The notes: a model not told the origin generated them from the sequence alone. DNA of 6,073 nucleotides from an uncultured Beijerinckiaceae bacterium (GCA_937863205.1 CALMGA010000179.1:1-6073); one strand, 5' to 3'. Positions 1-5,440 are shown, numbered from the stretch's first letter. Numbers and translations are program-made.

Positions 1-20
1 AGTTTAGATTGTGAACGCCG

Positions 21-1475
21 ATGCGTTCACAGGCACTCTCCTTGCGCTCCCTCGCGAACCTGCACGAAAGCTACGATGGCCGGCGACGACGCAGCACCTT
101 CCACGCCACGCCCACGATCGGCGACGCGGCGCTGATCCTCGGGCGCGGCTCCCTGCTCGCGCGCAACGACCCGGGCGCCCGACATGGCGTTCGCGAGGGC
201 GACGCCGATCGCCTGACGGTGCTGCTGGCAGCGGCCTACGGCCACGCCGTCTCGCCGCTCGTCCCCCATTTCGCCAAGCGCGCCAGCCAGCGTTGGCGAC
301 GCGGCGAGGTGGCGCTCGCCCACATCGAGCTCGCCTTCGCTCGCCTGCCGCGACTGGCGACGGAGGAAGGCGCCTTTCGCCTGTTTCTCGCCGAGGCGCT
401 GCTCGACGACGGCCGCGCGCCGCAGAACCTTGCCCGCCACCTCGGCCTGCCGCTCGCCCGGCCGCCTGCCCACTCCCTCGTCAAGTACGACCCCGACCAG
501 CCGCGCGTGCCGGCCGGCAGCGGCCGGGCGAGCGGGCGATGGGGCTCGGCCGAAGCGGAACCGTCGGACACGCCCACGGCCAGAACGGCGGACGCCCTGC
601 CGGTCGCTGCTCGCTCGCTCCTCGTCGATGCGAGCCCGTCCATCGTGCGCGCGCTGGCCGTCTTCGCCAGCAGGTTCGCCGCGCCCACGGCGGTGCTCGG
701 CGCCCTCATCATTCCAACGCCGAACAGCGGCGGCGTCACGGAAGGCACGCTGCCCGAAGCCGCCGACATCCGCTACCGCCGCGACGGGCCGGCCGGCATA
801 TTGCGGCTTGCCTGGGCAAAACCCGACGGCGATGAGGCCGTGGTGGTCGCGCACAGCCGGGGTGGCATCTACTACGATGGCGCCACCGGCGAACCGCTCG
901 GCCGCGACCTCGGCGAGCAGCTCTATCTCGATCTCGCGGTGGTTGAGGTTGCGTTGGCGCGGCGCGGGCGTCCGCGACCGGCGGGGAAGGACGACGGGCC
1001 GCAGCTTTGCCCCGCGCCGGAGATCGACACGTTTGGTAGTAAGAAGAAACATGTCTTGGACTACGAGGATGACGTGCACCGGCGCGTCAACCCTATCGTG
1101 CCCCTCCCGCGTGGCTTCGCCGTGCGCATCGTCGATCCGGTAACAAACAGAGCGCAATATCCCGACGACTGCTTCCGCTACGCCGGTGACCTCGTCGATG
1201 GCGACATGCAGGCGGGCGACTTCGCCGACGCCAAAGGCGAGGAATACTCGCATCTCCTGACGCTGCCCTTTGCGGGCAGAGTCACAAATAAGCTGGTTGA
1301 GACAACGAGGAAGCACTTGCGCGCCGCGGAGGCGCGCGGGGCAAGGCTCAAGGTGTACTTCGCCGAGCAGGACGCGGCCGATCACTTCCGGGAGGTGTTC
1401 AGGGAAAGAGAGCTCGGCAATGTCGTCGTCGGTTTCTTGCCGCCAAGCAGGCCGGGGCAGAGGAGACGGCGATGA
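21..1475 (+). CDS. Polymorphic-toxin-like protein with C-terminal restriction-endonuclease-fold (Tox-REase-5-like) domain
   Basis: The 484-aa product probably cleaves nucleic acid. An in-frame stop at 12-14 forces the start to be inside the window; ATG 21 is the first, but no clear ribosome binding site precedes it. Residues about 60-150 are Ala/Leu/Arg-rich and helical. Residues 156-172 carry a YDPDQPRVPAG-type linker that I recall from alphaproteobacterial secreted or phage-related proteins. Residues about 200-320 form a second module (LGALIIPTPNSGGVTEG, then HSRGGIYYDGATGEPLGRDLG). The C-terminal domain begins near C330 (LCPAPE). It contains D393-G-D395 followed by D403-A-K405-G, which fits the D...(D/E)xK nuclease signature, then a basic helix (KLVETTRKHLRAAEARG) and the strand VVVGFLPP. 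I see no signal peptide, RHS repeats or PAAR domain. The adjacent immunity-like gene supports a toxin role. The nuclease assignment is by motif and context, not by alignment. Confidence 0.7.
   Translation: MRSQALSLRSLANLHESYDGRRRRSTFHATPTIGDAALILGRGSLLARNDPGARHGVREGDADRLTVLLAAAYGHAVSPLVPHFAKRASQRWRRGEVALAHIELAFARLPRLATEEGAFRLFLAEALLDDGRAPQNLARHLGLPLARPPAHSLVKYDPDQPRVPAGSGRASGRWGSAEAEPSDTPTARTADALPVAARSLLVDASPSIVRALAVFASRFAAPTAVLGALIIPTPNSGGVTEGTLPEAADIRYRRDGPAGILRLAWAKPDGDEAVVVAHSRGGIYYDGATGEPLGRDLGEQLYLDLAVVEVALARRGRPRPAGKDDGPQLCPAPEIDTFGSKKKHVLDYEDDVHRRVNPIVPLPRGFAVRIVDPVTNRAQYPDDCFRYAGDLVDGDMQAGDFADAKGEEYSHLLTLPFAGRVTNKLVETTRKHLRAAEARGARLKVYFAEQDAADHFREVFRERELGNVVVGFLPPSRPGQRRRR
1461..1465 (+). 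promoter_or_regulatory. Ribosome binding site of the immunity gene, inside the toxin 3' end
   Basis: AGGAG lies 6 nt before ATG 1472, whose ATG overlaps the toxin TGA as ATGA. This fixes the downstream start and implies translational coupling of toxin and immunity protein. Confidence 0.75.
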
Positions 1476-2242
1476 CGGACGAGAACAGGCCCAGGCTGGT
1501 CGCCCGCCGCCACTGGTTCTCCGCCGTCGCCACCTGGGGGGCGCGGGCTGAGCCGGCCGAAGCGCTGGCGGCGCGCTGGCTCGCCTTCGTCGCGCGGCTG
1601 CAAGCCATCGACCCCGCCTTCGCGCACTGGATGCACTGGGCGGAGGACGACGTCACCCGCATCCCGTTCCAGCCAACGCTGCCCGCCCAGATCGCCCGCG
1701 TGCTGGCCGCCACCGAGCGCCACGTCACCGGCCGGCTGGTGCCGGAGGCCGGGGTGCAGATGACGAACTACAGCGACACCGACCAGCTATCGCGCTATGT
1801 TACCGTCTTCATGTCCGGGGGCAACAGCGGTCCCCACAGCCTCCGCAACTGCGCCAGCGTCGCGACGAGCCACTTCGCCGTGCCCGAGCCGCACCTCGTC
1901 GGCTTCGAGGTGTTCCGGCAGTTGGTGTTGGCGCTGGCGGAGGTGTTCGGGGCGACGCAGGCCCATGCCTGCCCTGCCGACCTCCGCGACCTCTGGCCGA
2001 AGGGGCGAGGGGACGACCTTTCGCTCGCCTGGATCAGCTACGTCGCCCCGCGCTTCGCCGATCTGGTGACGCCGCCGCCGGGCGTCGTGGTGGAGCGCTG
2101 CCCGGACGGCGGGTTGCTGATGGCGGCGACAACGGACACCTTCGCCCTGGCCAACCCCGCCCACCTCGCCGCCGCGCGCGCCATCCACGCCGCGCTCGAG
2201 TCGTTCAACGCCGTGCCATGGACGCCGGAGACGGGGAAGTGA
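1472..2242 (+). CDS. Imm52-like immunity protein
   Basis: The 256-aa protein is cytoplasmic, with no signal peptide or membrane segment. It probably binds and neutralises the nuclease encoded just upstream. The N-terminus (residues about 11-50: HWFSAVATWGARAEPAEALAAR, then FVARLQAIDPAFAHWM) has the layout I associate with the Imm52 family: an aromatic strand, an 'EP...A.R' helix and a 'L..ID' helix ending near W. The middle holds MTNYSDTDQLSRYVTVFMSGG, consistent with a beta-sheet core, and the C-terminus ends in a helix (AHLAAARAIHAALESFN). Imm52 is established as a partner of Tox-REase-5, so gene order and family agree. The gene overlaps the toxin stop by ATGA and has its own Shine-Dalgarno, so the two products are probably co-expressed. 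Codon use is as GC-rich as the toxin gene. Family assignment is from recognition and context. Confidence 0.72.
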   Translation: MTDENRPRLVARRHWFSAVATWGARAEPAEALAARWLAFVARLQAIDPAFAHWMHWAEDDVTRIPFQPTLPAQIARVLAATERHVTGRLVPEAGVQMTNYSDTDQLSRYVTVFMSGGNSGPHSLRNCASVATSHFAVPEPHLVGFEVFRQLVLALAEVFGATQAHACPADLRDLWPKGRGDDLSLAWISYVAPRFADLVTPPPGVVVERCPDGGLLMAATTDTFALANPAHLAAARAIHAALESFNAVPWTPETGK

Positions 2243-2281
2243 GCGCAACAACAATGACATAGGAGTTCGTGGTTTCATTGC

Positions 2282-2302
2282 GGCTGGCGCGCCAGCCTTT
2301 CC
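2282..2302 (+). terminator. Possible terminator after the toxin-immunity operon
   Basis: A perfect 16-bp palindrome, GGCTGGCGCGCCAGCC (2282-2297), can fold as a 6-bp GGCTGG/CCAGCC stem with a CGCG loop. TTTCC follows. It sits 40 nt after the immunity stop codon. The T-tract is short, so termination strength is uncertain and a protein-binding palindrome is possible. Confidence 0.4.
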
Positions 2303-2395
2303 TAAGCTGTTGCTTGGGCTGGAACTCCACTTTGATGAGTGCCTTGGACACCGCCGGTCATACGATCGGGCGGTACAATCGCGGCGCTCAGGTCG

Positions 2396-2740
2396 GTCCT
2401 CATCCGCGATGGGCACGAAACCTACTATTTCCGACGGGTGATCCCGCAAGGTCTCCGGGCATTCATGCTGCCGCCCTGGACAGGCAAGCGGGAATGGAAA
2501 CGGAGCCTCCGCACCGAAGATCCCTCCGAAGCGCACCGCCGCCGCCCACTTCGCGGAGTGCATGGCGGACTTCGAGGCGGCCGAACGGCGAAAGCAAGGG
2601 TTGTCGGTGGAGACGCGATCAATCTCCGTCACTAACTCCGCCCCGGAGGACGTTGAGCGCGATGTGATGGCCGCGCTGTTGGCCGAGGTTGAGGCCATCC
2701 GCCTCGATACGGCCGCGCTTTTCAGGCCGCCGTCACCCAT
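2396..2740 (+). pseudogene. Tyrosine integrase remnant (DUF6538-type N-terminal part), frameshifted and truncated
   Basis: One frame reads VLIRDGHETYYFRRVIPQGL, then an AF..PPWTGKREWKRSLRTED.SEAHRR stretch. This is the typical opening of alphaproteobacterial phage or island integrases: a YYFRR-IP strand, then a K-SL-T-D..EA element leading into the arm- and core-binding region. Around 2538-2547 the homology passes to another frame (AAAHFAECMADFEAAERRKQG, shift of +1), so the gene has an indel in a GCC/CGC run. No credible start codon sits immediately before the first homologous residue. After about 2740 no integrase-like sequence remains; the catalytic R...HxxR...Y part is missing entirely. 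The direction is toward the tRNA gene. It looks like the decayed remains of an earlier insertion beside tRNA-Arg. The exact right limit is a guess. Confidence 0.6.
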
Positions 2741-2963
2741 ACTCCCGCTCAGCGCAGCCGTTGCAAAAGCCGGCACAAATCTCGGCACAAGAACTCCGGA
2801 TCAGGTTCAGCCAAGCGTGGCATTCCCTACCGTGACAACGATCATGACGCCGAGCCTCAGCCCGAGCTGGTCGGTGAGCGTGACGAGCACGGGCGAAATG
2901 GCGACGATTGGCATCCGCGCGGTTGGAAGCTTGGTGGCGTTCATGGTAGGACGGCGACGTGCG
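2741..2963. other. Gene-free stretch between the integrase relic and tRNA-Arg
   Basis: I find no credible gene here. Open frames on both strands run through the tRNA and translate its sequence (for example RKGFEPLTYGLGNR on the minus strand), which marks them as artefacts. One plus frame gives a charged peptide fragment (IPYRDNDHDAEPQPELVGER, 2825-2884) with no start codon. It could be debris of another gene. Confidence 0.4.
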
Positions 2964-3040
<77 letters not shown>

Positions 3041-3091
3041 TTGATTTATCAGAGTTTTCTACCTTTTTGATTGTTCCAAACCTGCTTTTGC

Positions 3092-3191
3092 ATGTCGCGC
3101 TGAATGCGACATAGGTTCGTTGATTTTCAGTAACTTAGGTTTGGTTGCGGCAGCTCCGCGCGACATGATCTGCGACATACGCCCATGTCAC
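3092..3191. repeat. Cluster of GCGACAT / ATGTCGC heptamers downstream of the tRNA
   Basis: ATGTCGC (3092-3098) faces GCGACAT (3106-3112) across 7 nt as a perfect inverted pair. Two direct GCGACAT copies follow at 3160-3166 and 3172-3178, then a near-match ATGTCAC at 3185-3191. Outside this 100-bp stretch I see only isolated copies inside genes (near 1201 and 5520). Position beside a tRNA attachment site suggests integrase or excisionase binding sites. The inverted pair could also act as a hairpin after the tRNA or after the leftward gene. Confidence 0.5.
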
Positions 3192-3670
3192 ACGTCCTTC
3201 AGATGCTCCGCTAGACGGGTGAGCAACACCGACAGATTGATGACTACGAGGCGCGCGTTGCCGGGGCGCTTGAGCGCGGCCAGCACGTCCTCCGCCGTTC
3301 CCGTGTCGACCGCGATTTCGTCGGCTTGCTCCGCCTTGGCGAATGGCTTCATCAAGCTCCCACCGACAAAGAGAAACCGATCGGAATCGTCCGCCTCCGC
3401 TGCCGGAAACCACCATAGAAAGTCAGGGTGCTTGCCGAGGATAGCCTTGATTGTGCTGGGCGGGATGCCTGCCTGCGACAGTTCGAAGATGGCTGCTAGA
3501 TAGACCGCATCATCAGCCGTCCACTCCACCTTCTGTCCTACCCCCGACGAGCGCTTCACCAGCCCGATACGCTGGAAGTTTCTGACACGACCTCGGAAGC
3601 TCGCCATCGCCTCGGGTGGGATTTCATTCATCTGAGCGATAGCTCGCTCGATGTCCGCATACCGAAACAT
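3188..3670 (-). CDS. MerR-like helix-turn-helix regulator (hypothetical)
   Basis: The product is 160 aa from the ATG at 3668-3670, which has a strong GGAGG a few bases upstream on the minus strand. A longer reading to 3757 would add 29 residues without such a site. Residues 1-75 look like a winged helix-turn-helix of the MerR type: a YADIERAIAQMN helix, FRGRVRNFQRIGLVKRSSG as recognition helix plus wing, then WTADDAVYLAAIFELSQAGI with the 'L.EL..AGI' pattern of that fold. The rest (for example DRFLFVGGSLMKPFAK, then ARLVVINLSVLLTRLAEHL) is a compact domain I cannot name. The gene is divergent from the HTH gene at 3792, and operator-like TGAGATAA elements lie between them, so it probably controls its own and the rightward promoter. 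It is the first gene of the island next to the tRNA. Function is inferred from fold and context. Confidence 0.65.
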   Translation of the reverse strand: MFRYADIERAIAQMNEIPPEAMASFRGRVRNFQRIGLVKRSSGVGQKVEWTADDAVYLAAIFELSQAGIPPSTIKAILGKHPDFLWWFPAAEADDSDRFLFVGGSLMKPFAKAEQADEIAVDTGTAEDVLAALKRPGNARLVVINLSVLLTRLAEHLKDV

Positions 3671-3708
3671 AACCCCTCCGAACCGCCTTCGGCCTGCATA
3701 GCTTGAAA

Positions 3709-3716
3709 TGAGATAA
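3709..3716 (+). promoter_or_regulatory. Operator half-site TGAGATAA upstream of the leftward regulator
   Basis: TGAGATAA here repeats exactly the left half of the palindrome at 3761-3778, 52 bp away. It lies 39 nt before the leftward start codon, where a promoter for that gene would be expected, so it may mediate autoregulation. Confidence 0.4.
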
Positions 3717-3732
3717 AAGTCCGCAATCCCCG

Positions 3733-3762
3733 TTGACGTTCGTTGGCTTCCGCCCATATATG
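3733..3762 (+). promoter_or_regulatory. Probable promoter of the rightward HTH gene
   Basis: TTGACG (3733-3738) and TATATG (3757-3762) are separated by 18 bp, a good sigma-70-type pair. The palindrome at 3761-3778 would cover the -10 edge and the transcription start, which suits repression. Confidence 0.5.
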
Positions 3763-3778
3763 AGATAAGGTTACCTCA
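3761..3778. promoter_or_regulatory. 18-bp operator-like palindrome in the divergent intergenic region
   Basis: TGAGATAAGGTTACCTCA matches its own reverse complement at 14 of 18 positions, with half-site TGAG(A/G)TAA. It overlaps the predicted -10 of the rightward promoter, and its half-site recurs at 3709. The divergently encoded MerR-like and AlpA-like proteins are the obvious candidate ligands. Confidence 0.5.
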
Positions 3779-3791
3779 TCATGAACAAATA

Positions 3792-3989
3792 ATGAGTTCA
3801 GGCGGTCGATTGATCCCAGGCATGCTGGCGATCTCGACGTATTTCGGACTGCCCAAGCCGAAGGCGAACCGGTTGGCTGCACAGGGTCTCTTACCCGGAG
3901 TGTTCAAACTTGGCCGCGAGTACTTCCTTGACCCGGTAGCCGCTGAAGCGGTGATTGCGGAGAAGGCGCGACACATGGCTCGTCGCTGA
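3792..3989 (+). CDS. AlpA/excisionase-like small helix-turn-helix protein
   Basis: This 65-aa protein is almost entirely one DNA-binding domain. The segment AISTYFGLPKPKANRLAAQG forms a helix-turn-helix, followed by LLPGVFKLGREYFLDPVAAE. That is the 'G.lPg..KlG....' wing seen in the HTH_17 / AlpA / excisionase group, with a basic tail (EKARHMARR). Proteins of this group act as recombination directionality factors or activators in integrative elements, and this one sits near the tRNA end of the island. ATG 3792 has no clear Shine-Dalgarno; ATG 3822 (MLAIS) is an alternative that keeps the whole HTH. It is transcribed away from the MerR-like gene, from a promoter overlapped by the 18-bp palindrome. 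Whether it is an excisionase or a transcription factor cannot be told from sequence. Confidence 0.65.
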   Translation: MSSGGRLIPGMLAISTYFGLPKPKANRLAAQGLLPGVFKLGREYFLDPVAAEAVIAEKARHMARR

Positions 3990-4038
3990 TGATCTTAAAT
4001 CAAAGTGAAGGATCGTCCCACAATCAAAGATGATCCTA
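3988..4038 (+). repeat. Interleaved short direct and inverted repeats after the HTH gene
   Basis: AATCAAAG occurs at 3998-4005 and 4022-4029, 24 bp apart. GATGATC(T/C)TA occurs at 3988-3997 and 4029-4038. GGATCGTC (4010-4017) faces GATGATCC (4029-4036) across 11 nt with one G-T pair. The hairpin could terminate the HTH gene, though no T-run follows. The phased repeats could instead bind a protein. Confidence 0.35.
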
Positions 4039-4061
4039 CAAAAGTTTTGAGTTAAACGGTG

Positions 4062-4078
4062 CCACGCCCGTAGCGTGG
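4062..4078. repeat. Small GC-rich hairpin
   Basis: CCACGC (4062-4067) and GCGTGG (4073-4078) pair perfectly around the 5-nt loop CCGTA. It lies in the 207-nt non-coding stretch before the next gene. No T-run follows, so a terminator role is weak. Confidence 0.35.
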
Positions 4079-4123
4079 GGACGGCAGTCGGCGGATTCCG
4101 GGACGTTCGGAAATGGCGTTTCT

Positions 4124-4175
4124 GTTCGGTGGGCACATGATGCCTGTACGGCATTATTTGTGTCCATAGCCGAAC
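4124..4175 (+). repeat. Long imperfect hairpin upstream of the 87-aa gene
   Basis: The outer arms GTTCGG (4124-4129) and CCGAAC (4170-4175) pair perfectly. Inside them GGGCACATGATGCC (4131-4144) pairs with GGCATTATTTGTGTCC (4150-4165), with two G-T pairs and a 2-nt bulge, around the loop TGTAC. About 20 base pairs form in 52 nt. It ends 21 nt before ATG 4197, so as RNA it would sit in the 5' leader; as DNA it could be a protein-recognition structure. It encodes no plausible peptide. Confidence 0.5.
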
Positions 4176-4196
4176 CACTTGCAGGAAAGGAAGAGC

Positions 4197-4460
4197 ATGA
4201 CTTTGAAGGTGCGTGAAACCAAGTTGCGGCGCATGGCACATCGCCAAGAGCTTCGGCTCATCAAAAGCCGCACCCGCAATCCAAACGCGATGGACTACGG
4301 CATGTACGGGCTGGTCGACAAGTGGACGAATGGAGTTGTCAATCTGCCGCTGGCGCAACGGTGGGTGTGCAGTTGGGACCTCGACGCCGTCGAGGAGTAC
4401 TTGACCTCGGATGATAGCTCCGCACCCAACGCTACAGCGCGTGAATTACAGTTGGCATAG
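4197..4460 (+). CDS. Small conserved-looking hypothetical protein (87 aa)
   Basis: Start ATG 4197 is chosen because AAAGGAAG lies a few bases upstream; an upstream ATG at 4179 lacks such a site. The protein opens with a strongly basic helix (TLKVRETKLRRMAHRQELRL, residues 2-21). The next segment is KSRTRNPNAMDYGMYGLVDK, continuing W-NGVVNLPLAQRWVCSWDLDAVEEYL. The pattern 'DYG.Y.L.D...G......L..RW..SLD.VE.YL' resembles small uncharacterised proteins I recall from rhizobial accessory regions, with no assigned function. The basic N-terminus suggests nucleic-acid contact, which is inference. A long hairpin precedes it. It is the first of several small rightward genes leading to the Prim-Pol gene. 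Confidence 0.65.
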   Translation: MTLKVRETKLRRMAHRQELRLIKSRTRNPNAMDYGMYGLVDKWTNGVVNLPLAQRWVCSWDLDAVEEYLTSDDSSAPNATARELQLA

Positions 4461-4464
4461 AAAG

Positions 4465-4492
4465 TTGCCTGACGGCGCCGCTGCCTTATACA
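4465..4492 (+). promoter_or_regulatory. Possible promoter for the 82-aa gene
   Basis: TTGCCT (4465-4470) and TATACA (4487-4492) are 16 bp apart, within the 94-nt gap before ATG 4555. The match is moderate and unsupported by other signals. Confidence 0.3.
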
Positions 4493-4539
4493 GCGACGAC
4501 TGCTTTAGTCATGCGTCACAGATGAGCCATTCAGTTCTC

Positions 4540-4548
4540 GGAGGAGGT
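4540..4548 (+). promoter_or_regulatory. Strong ribosome binding site
   Basis: GGAGGAGGT ends 6 nt before ATG 4555. It decides that start over the upstream in-frame ATG at 4411, which would overlap the preceding gene by 50 nt. Confidence 0.7.
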
Positions 4549-4554
4549 CACATC

Positions 4555-4803
4555 ATGATAATCGACGAACCAACAGACAAGCCGATTGTCGACGCTGCCA
4601 AACGGGCGATCTGGCGAGCTGCAAAAGAGAGTCGCGCCGCGGAAGAAATCTTCGCAAAGGCGCTTAGCACCAACAAAGCCTTACGATCGTCGCTAGTCGC
4701 GTCGGTTATAAGAGGCGTAGAAAACGAAATAATTTGGTCGAACGCGTCAATGGTCTCACAAGGTCGACGTGCTGACAAGGGACCTGCCCGCAACGTTACA
4801 TAA
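4555..4803 (+). CDS. Small helical hypothetical protein (82 aa)
   Basis: The start ATG 4555 is fixed by a near-perfect Shine-Dalgarno. The sequence opens MIIDEPTDKPIVDAAKRAIW and is then mostly helical and Ala-rich: RAAKESRAAEEIFAKALSTN, LRSSLVASVIRGVENEIIW. It has a polar basic tail (QGRRADKGPARNVT). No signal peptide, membrane segment or known motif is visible, and I do not recognise the family. The stop codon lies inside a CGTTACATAACGGG repeat that recurs at the end of the next gene. Only a few bases separate it from the start of that gene, so the two are probably co-translated. Confidence 0.6.
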   Translation: MIIDEPTDKPIVDAAKRAIWRAAKESRAAEEIFAKALSTNKALRSSLVASVIRGVENEIIWSNASMVSQGRRADKGPARNVT

Positions 4804-4807
4804 CGGG
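4794..4807. repeat. Stop-codon palindrome, copy 1
   Basis: CGTTACATAACGGG spans the TAA of the 82-aa gene and the Shine-Dalgarno of the next gene. It differs by one base from the copy at 5262-5275. The two copies bracket the coiled-coil gene. Confidence 0.5.
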
Positions 4808-4809
4808 AG

Positions 4810-5271
4810 ATGGCCATTGGCTCTGTCCAACGCGGAGCGGCAAGCAAGGCATCGCGAGCGCATCAAAGCCAAACTGGCTTCAGCTGCGACAATCTCCGCG
4901 AACGAACCGAAAAGCTTGAAAGCAAAGCGGTCACCTTACTGGAAGAGATCCGACGCAAGTTCGAAGACGGTATGAGCGAACTGCTTGGTCGCGGGCTGGG
5001 CAAGTATGACGATGTTCCAAAGATCTACGAGTCCCAGCGCATGGCAGTCGCCCGAATCAATGCCCTTGGTGCTGTTGGTCAATGGACGTTGCTCTTCGAG
5101 CGATTGCATGAGGCCGGTCAGAAGGCCGCCCTCGATATGAAGATGGGTTGCTATCGAGATTGGGACCGAGACAATCCGAGCCAACAATCGGCTTTAAACG
5201 CGTCCAAGGCGAACGAGCCTGTACCGCCGCACAAAGGCGGCCGGAAGAGACGGAAGAACACCGTTACGTAA
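4810..5271 (+). CDS. Coiled-coil hypothetical protein with apparent N-terminal frameshift
   Basis: The uninterrupted frame gives 153 aa from ATG 4810. From about residue 27 it reads convincingly: NLRERTEKLESKAVTLLEEI (coiled coil), GRGLGKYDDVPKIYESQRMA, and MKMGCYRDWDRDNPSQQSAL, ending in a basic tail (PPHKGGRKRRKN). The first ~26 residues (MAIGSVQRGAASKASRAHQS) look out of frame. In the other frame, from TTG 4817, the same DNA reads LALSNAERQARHRERIKAKL, a basic N-terminal helix common in small phage and island proteins. The GGGAG at 4804-4808 is correctly spaced for TTG 4817 but only 1 nt from ATG 4810. So the original gene probably began at TTG 4817, and a one-base loss near 4880-4890 (or -1 frameshifting) joined the frames. 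Function is unknown; conserved Gly/Asp/Trp residues suggest a real family. Confidence 0.6.
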   Translation: MAIGSVQRGAASKASRAHQSQTGFSCDNLRERTEKLESKAVTLLEEIRRKFEDGMSELLGRGLGKYDDVPKIYESQRMAVARINALGAVGQWTLLFERLHEAGQKAALDMKMGCYRDWDRDNPSQQSALNASKANEPVPPHKGGRKRRKNTVT

Positions 5272-5274
5272 CGG
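5261..5274. repeat. Stop-codon palindrome, copy 2
   Basis: CCGTTACGTAACGG is a perfect 14-bp palindrome spanning the stop codon at 5269-5271. With the near-copy at 4794-4807 it flanks the coiled-coil gene. Confidence 0.5.
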
Positions 5275-5292
5275 GTCAAACAACAGTCGTTA

Positions 5293-5336
5293 GACGCCGT
5301 CAGGGAACCTCACCACCGGCCGGCGGCGTCACCGGC
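5293..5336 (+). repeat. GC-rich repeats in the gap after the coiled-coil gene
   Basis: GACGCCG (5293-5299) faces CGGCGTC (5324-5330). CACCGGCC occurs twice, the second copy overlapping the end of that arm. The structure lies upstream of the terminator at 5376. No coding sequence is visible between 5272 and 5440. Confidence 0.35.
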
Positions 5337-5375
5337 CACTCAACTCCTAACAACCCCATCAACGTCGCCTGTGAG

Positions 5376-5401
5376 GCCCCCTGCCATTGTGAGGGGGCTT
5401 T
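5376..5401 (+). terminator. Rho-independent terminator
   Basis: GCCCCCT (5376-5382) pairs with AGGGGGC (5392-5398) around a 9-nt loop, followed by TTT. The strong 7-bp GC stem at the end of the small-gene series, 105 nt after the last stop codon, fits termination of that transcript. The short T-tract makes it moderate in strength. Confidence 0.65.
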
Positions 5402-5440
5402 CGCGTGGGCGTCACCCACCCTTGAATAAAGAAGCAAGCA

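Noticed and set aside
27..1385. 452-aa open frame on the minus strand, and plus-strand open frames at 11-835 and 430-1143
   Set aside because: These are shadows of the GC-rich toxin gene. They are Arg/Pro/Ala-rich, lack Shine-Dalgarno sites, and do not couple to the downstream immunity gene as the 21-1475 frame does.
1787..2788. 333-aa open frame on the minus strand
   Set aside because: It overlaps the immunity gene and the integrase relic, is Arg/Ala/Gly-rich, and has no recognisable domain.
4096..4105. TTCCGGGACG, identical to the tRNA 3' end (3028-3037), as a second attachment site
   Set aside because: The match is only 10 bp and stops on both sides. tRNA-targeting elements normally duplicate a longer block, and no integrase lies between the copies.
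3891..4358. 155-aa open frame on the minus strand
   Set aside because: It runs antisense through the HTH gene, the hairpin region and the 87-aa gene, with no motif or ribosome binding site.
5288..5352. GTTAGAC and TCCTAAC as integron attC core sites
   Set aside because: The second site lacks the RYYYAAC consensus, the order is reversed relative to attC, and no integron integrase is present.
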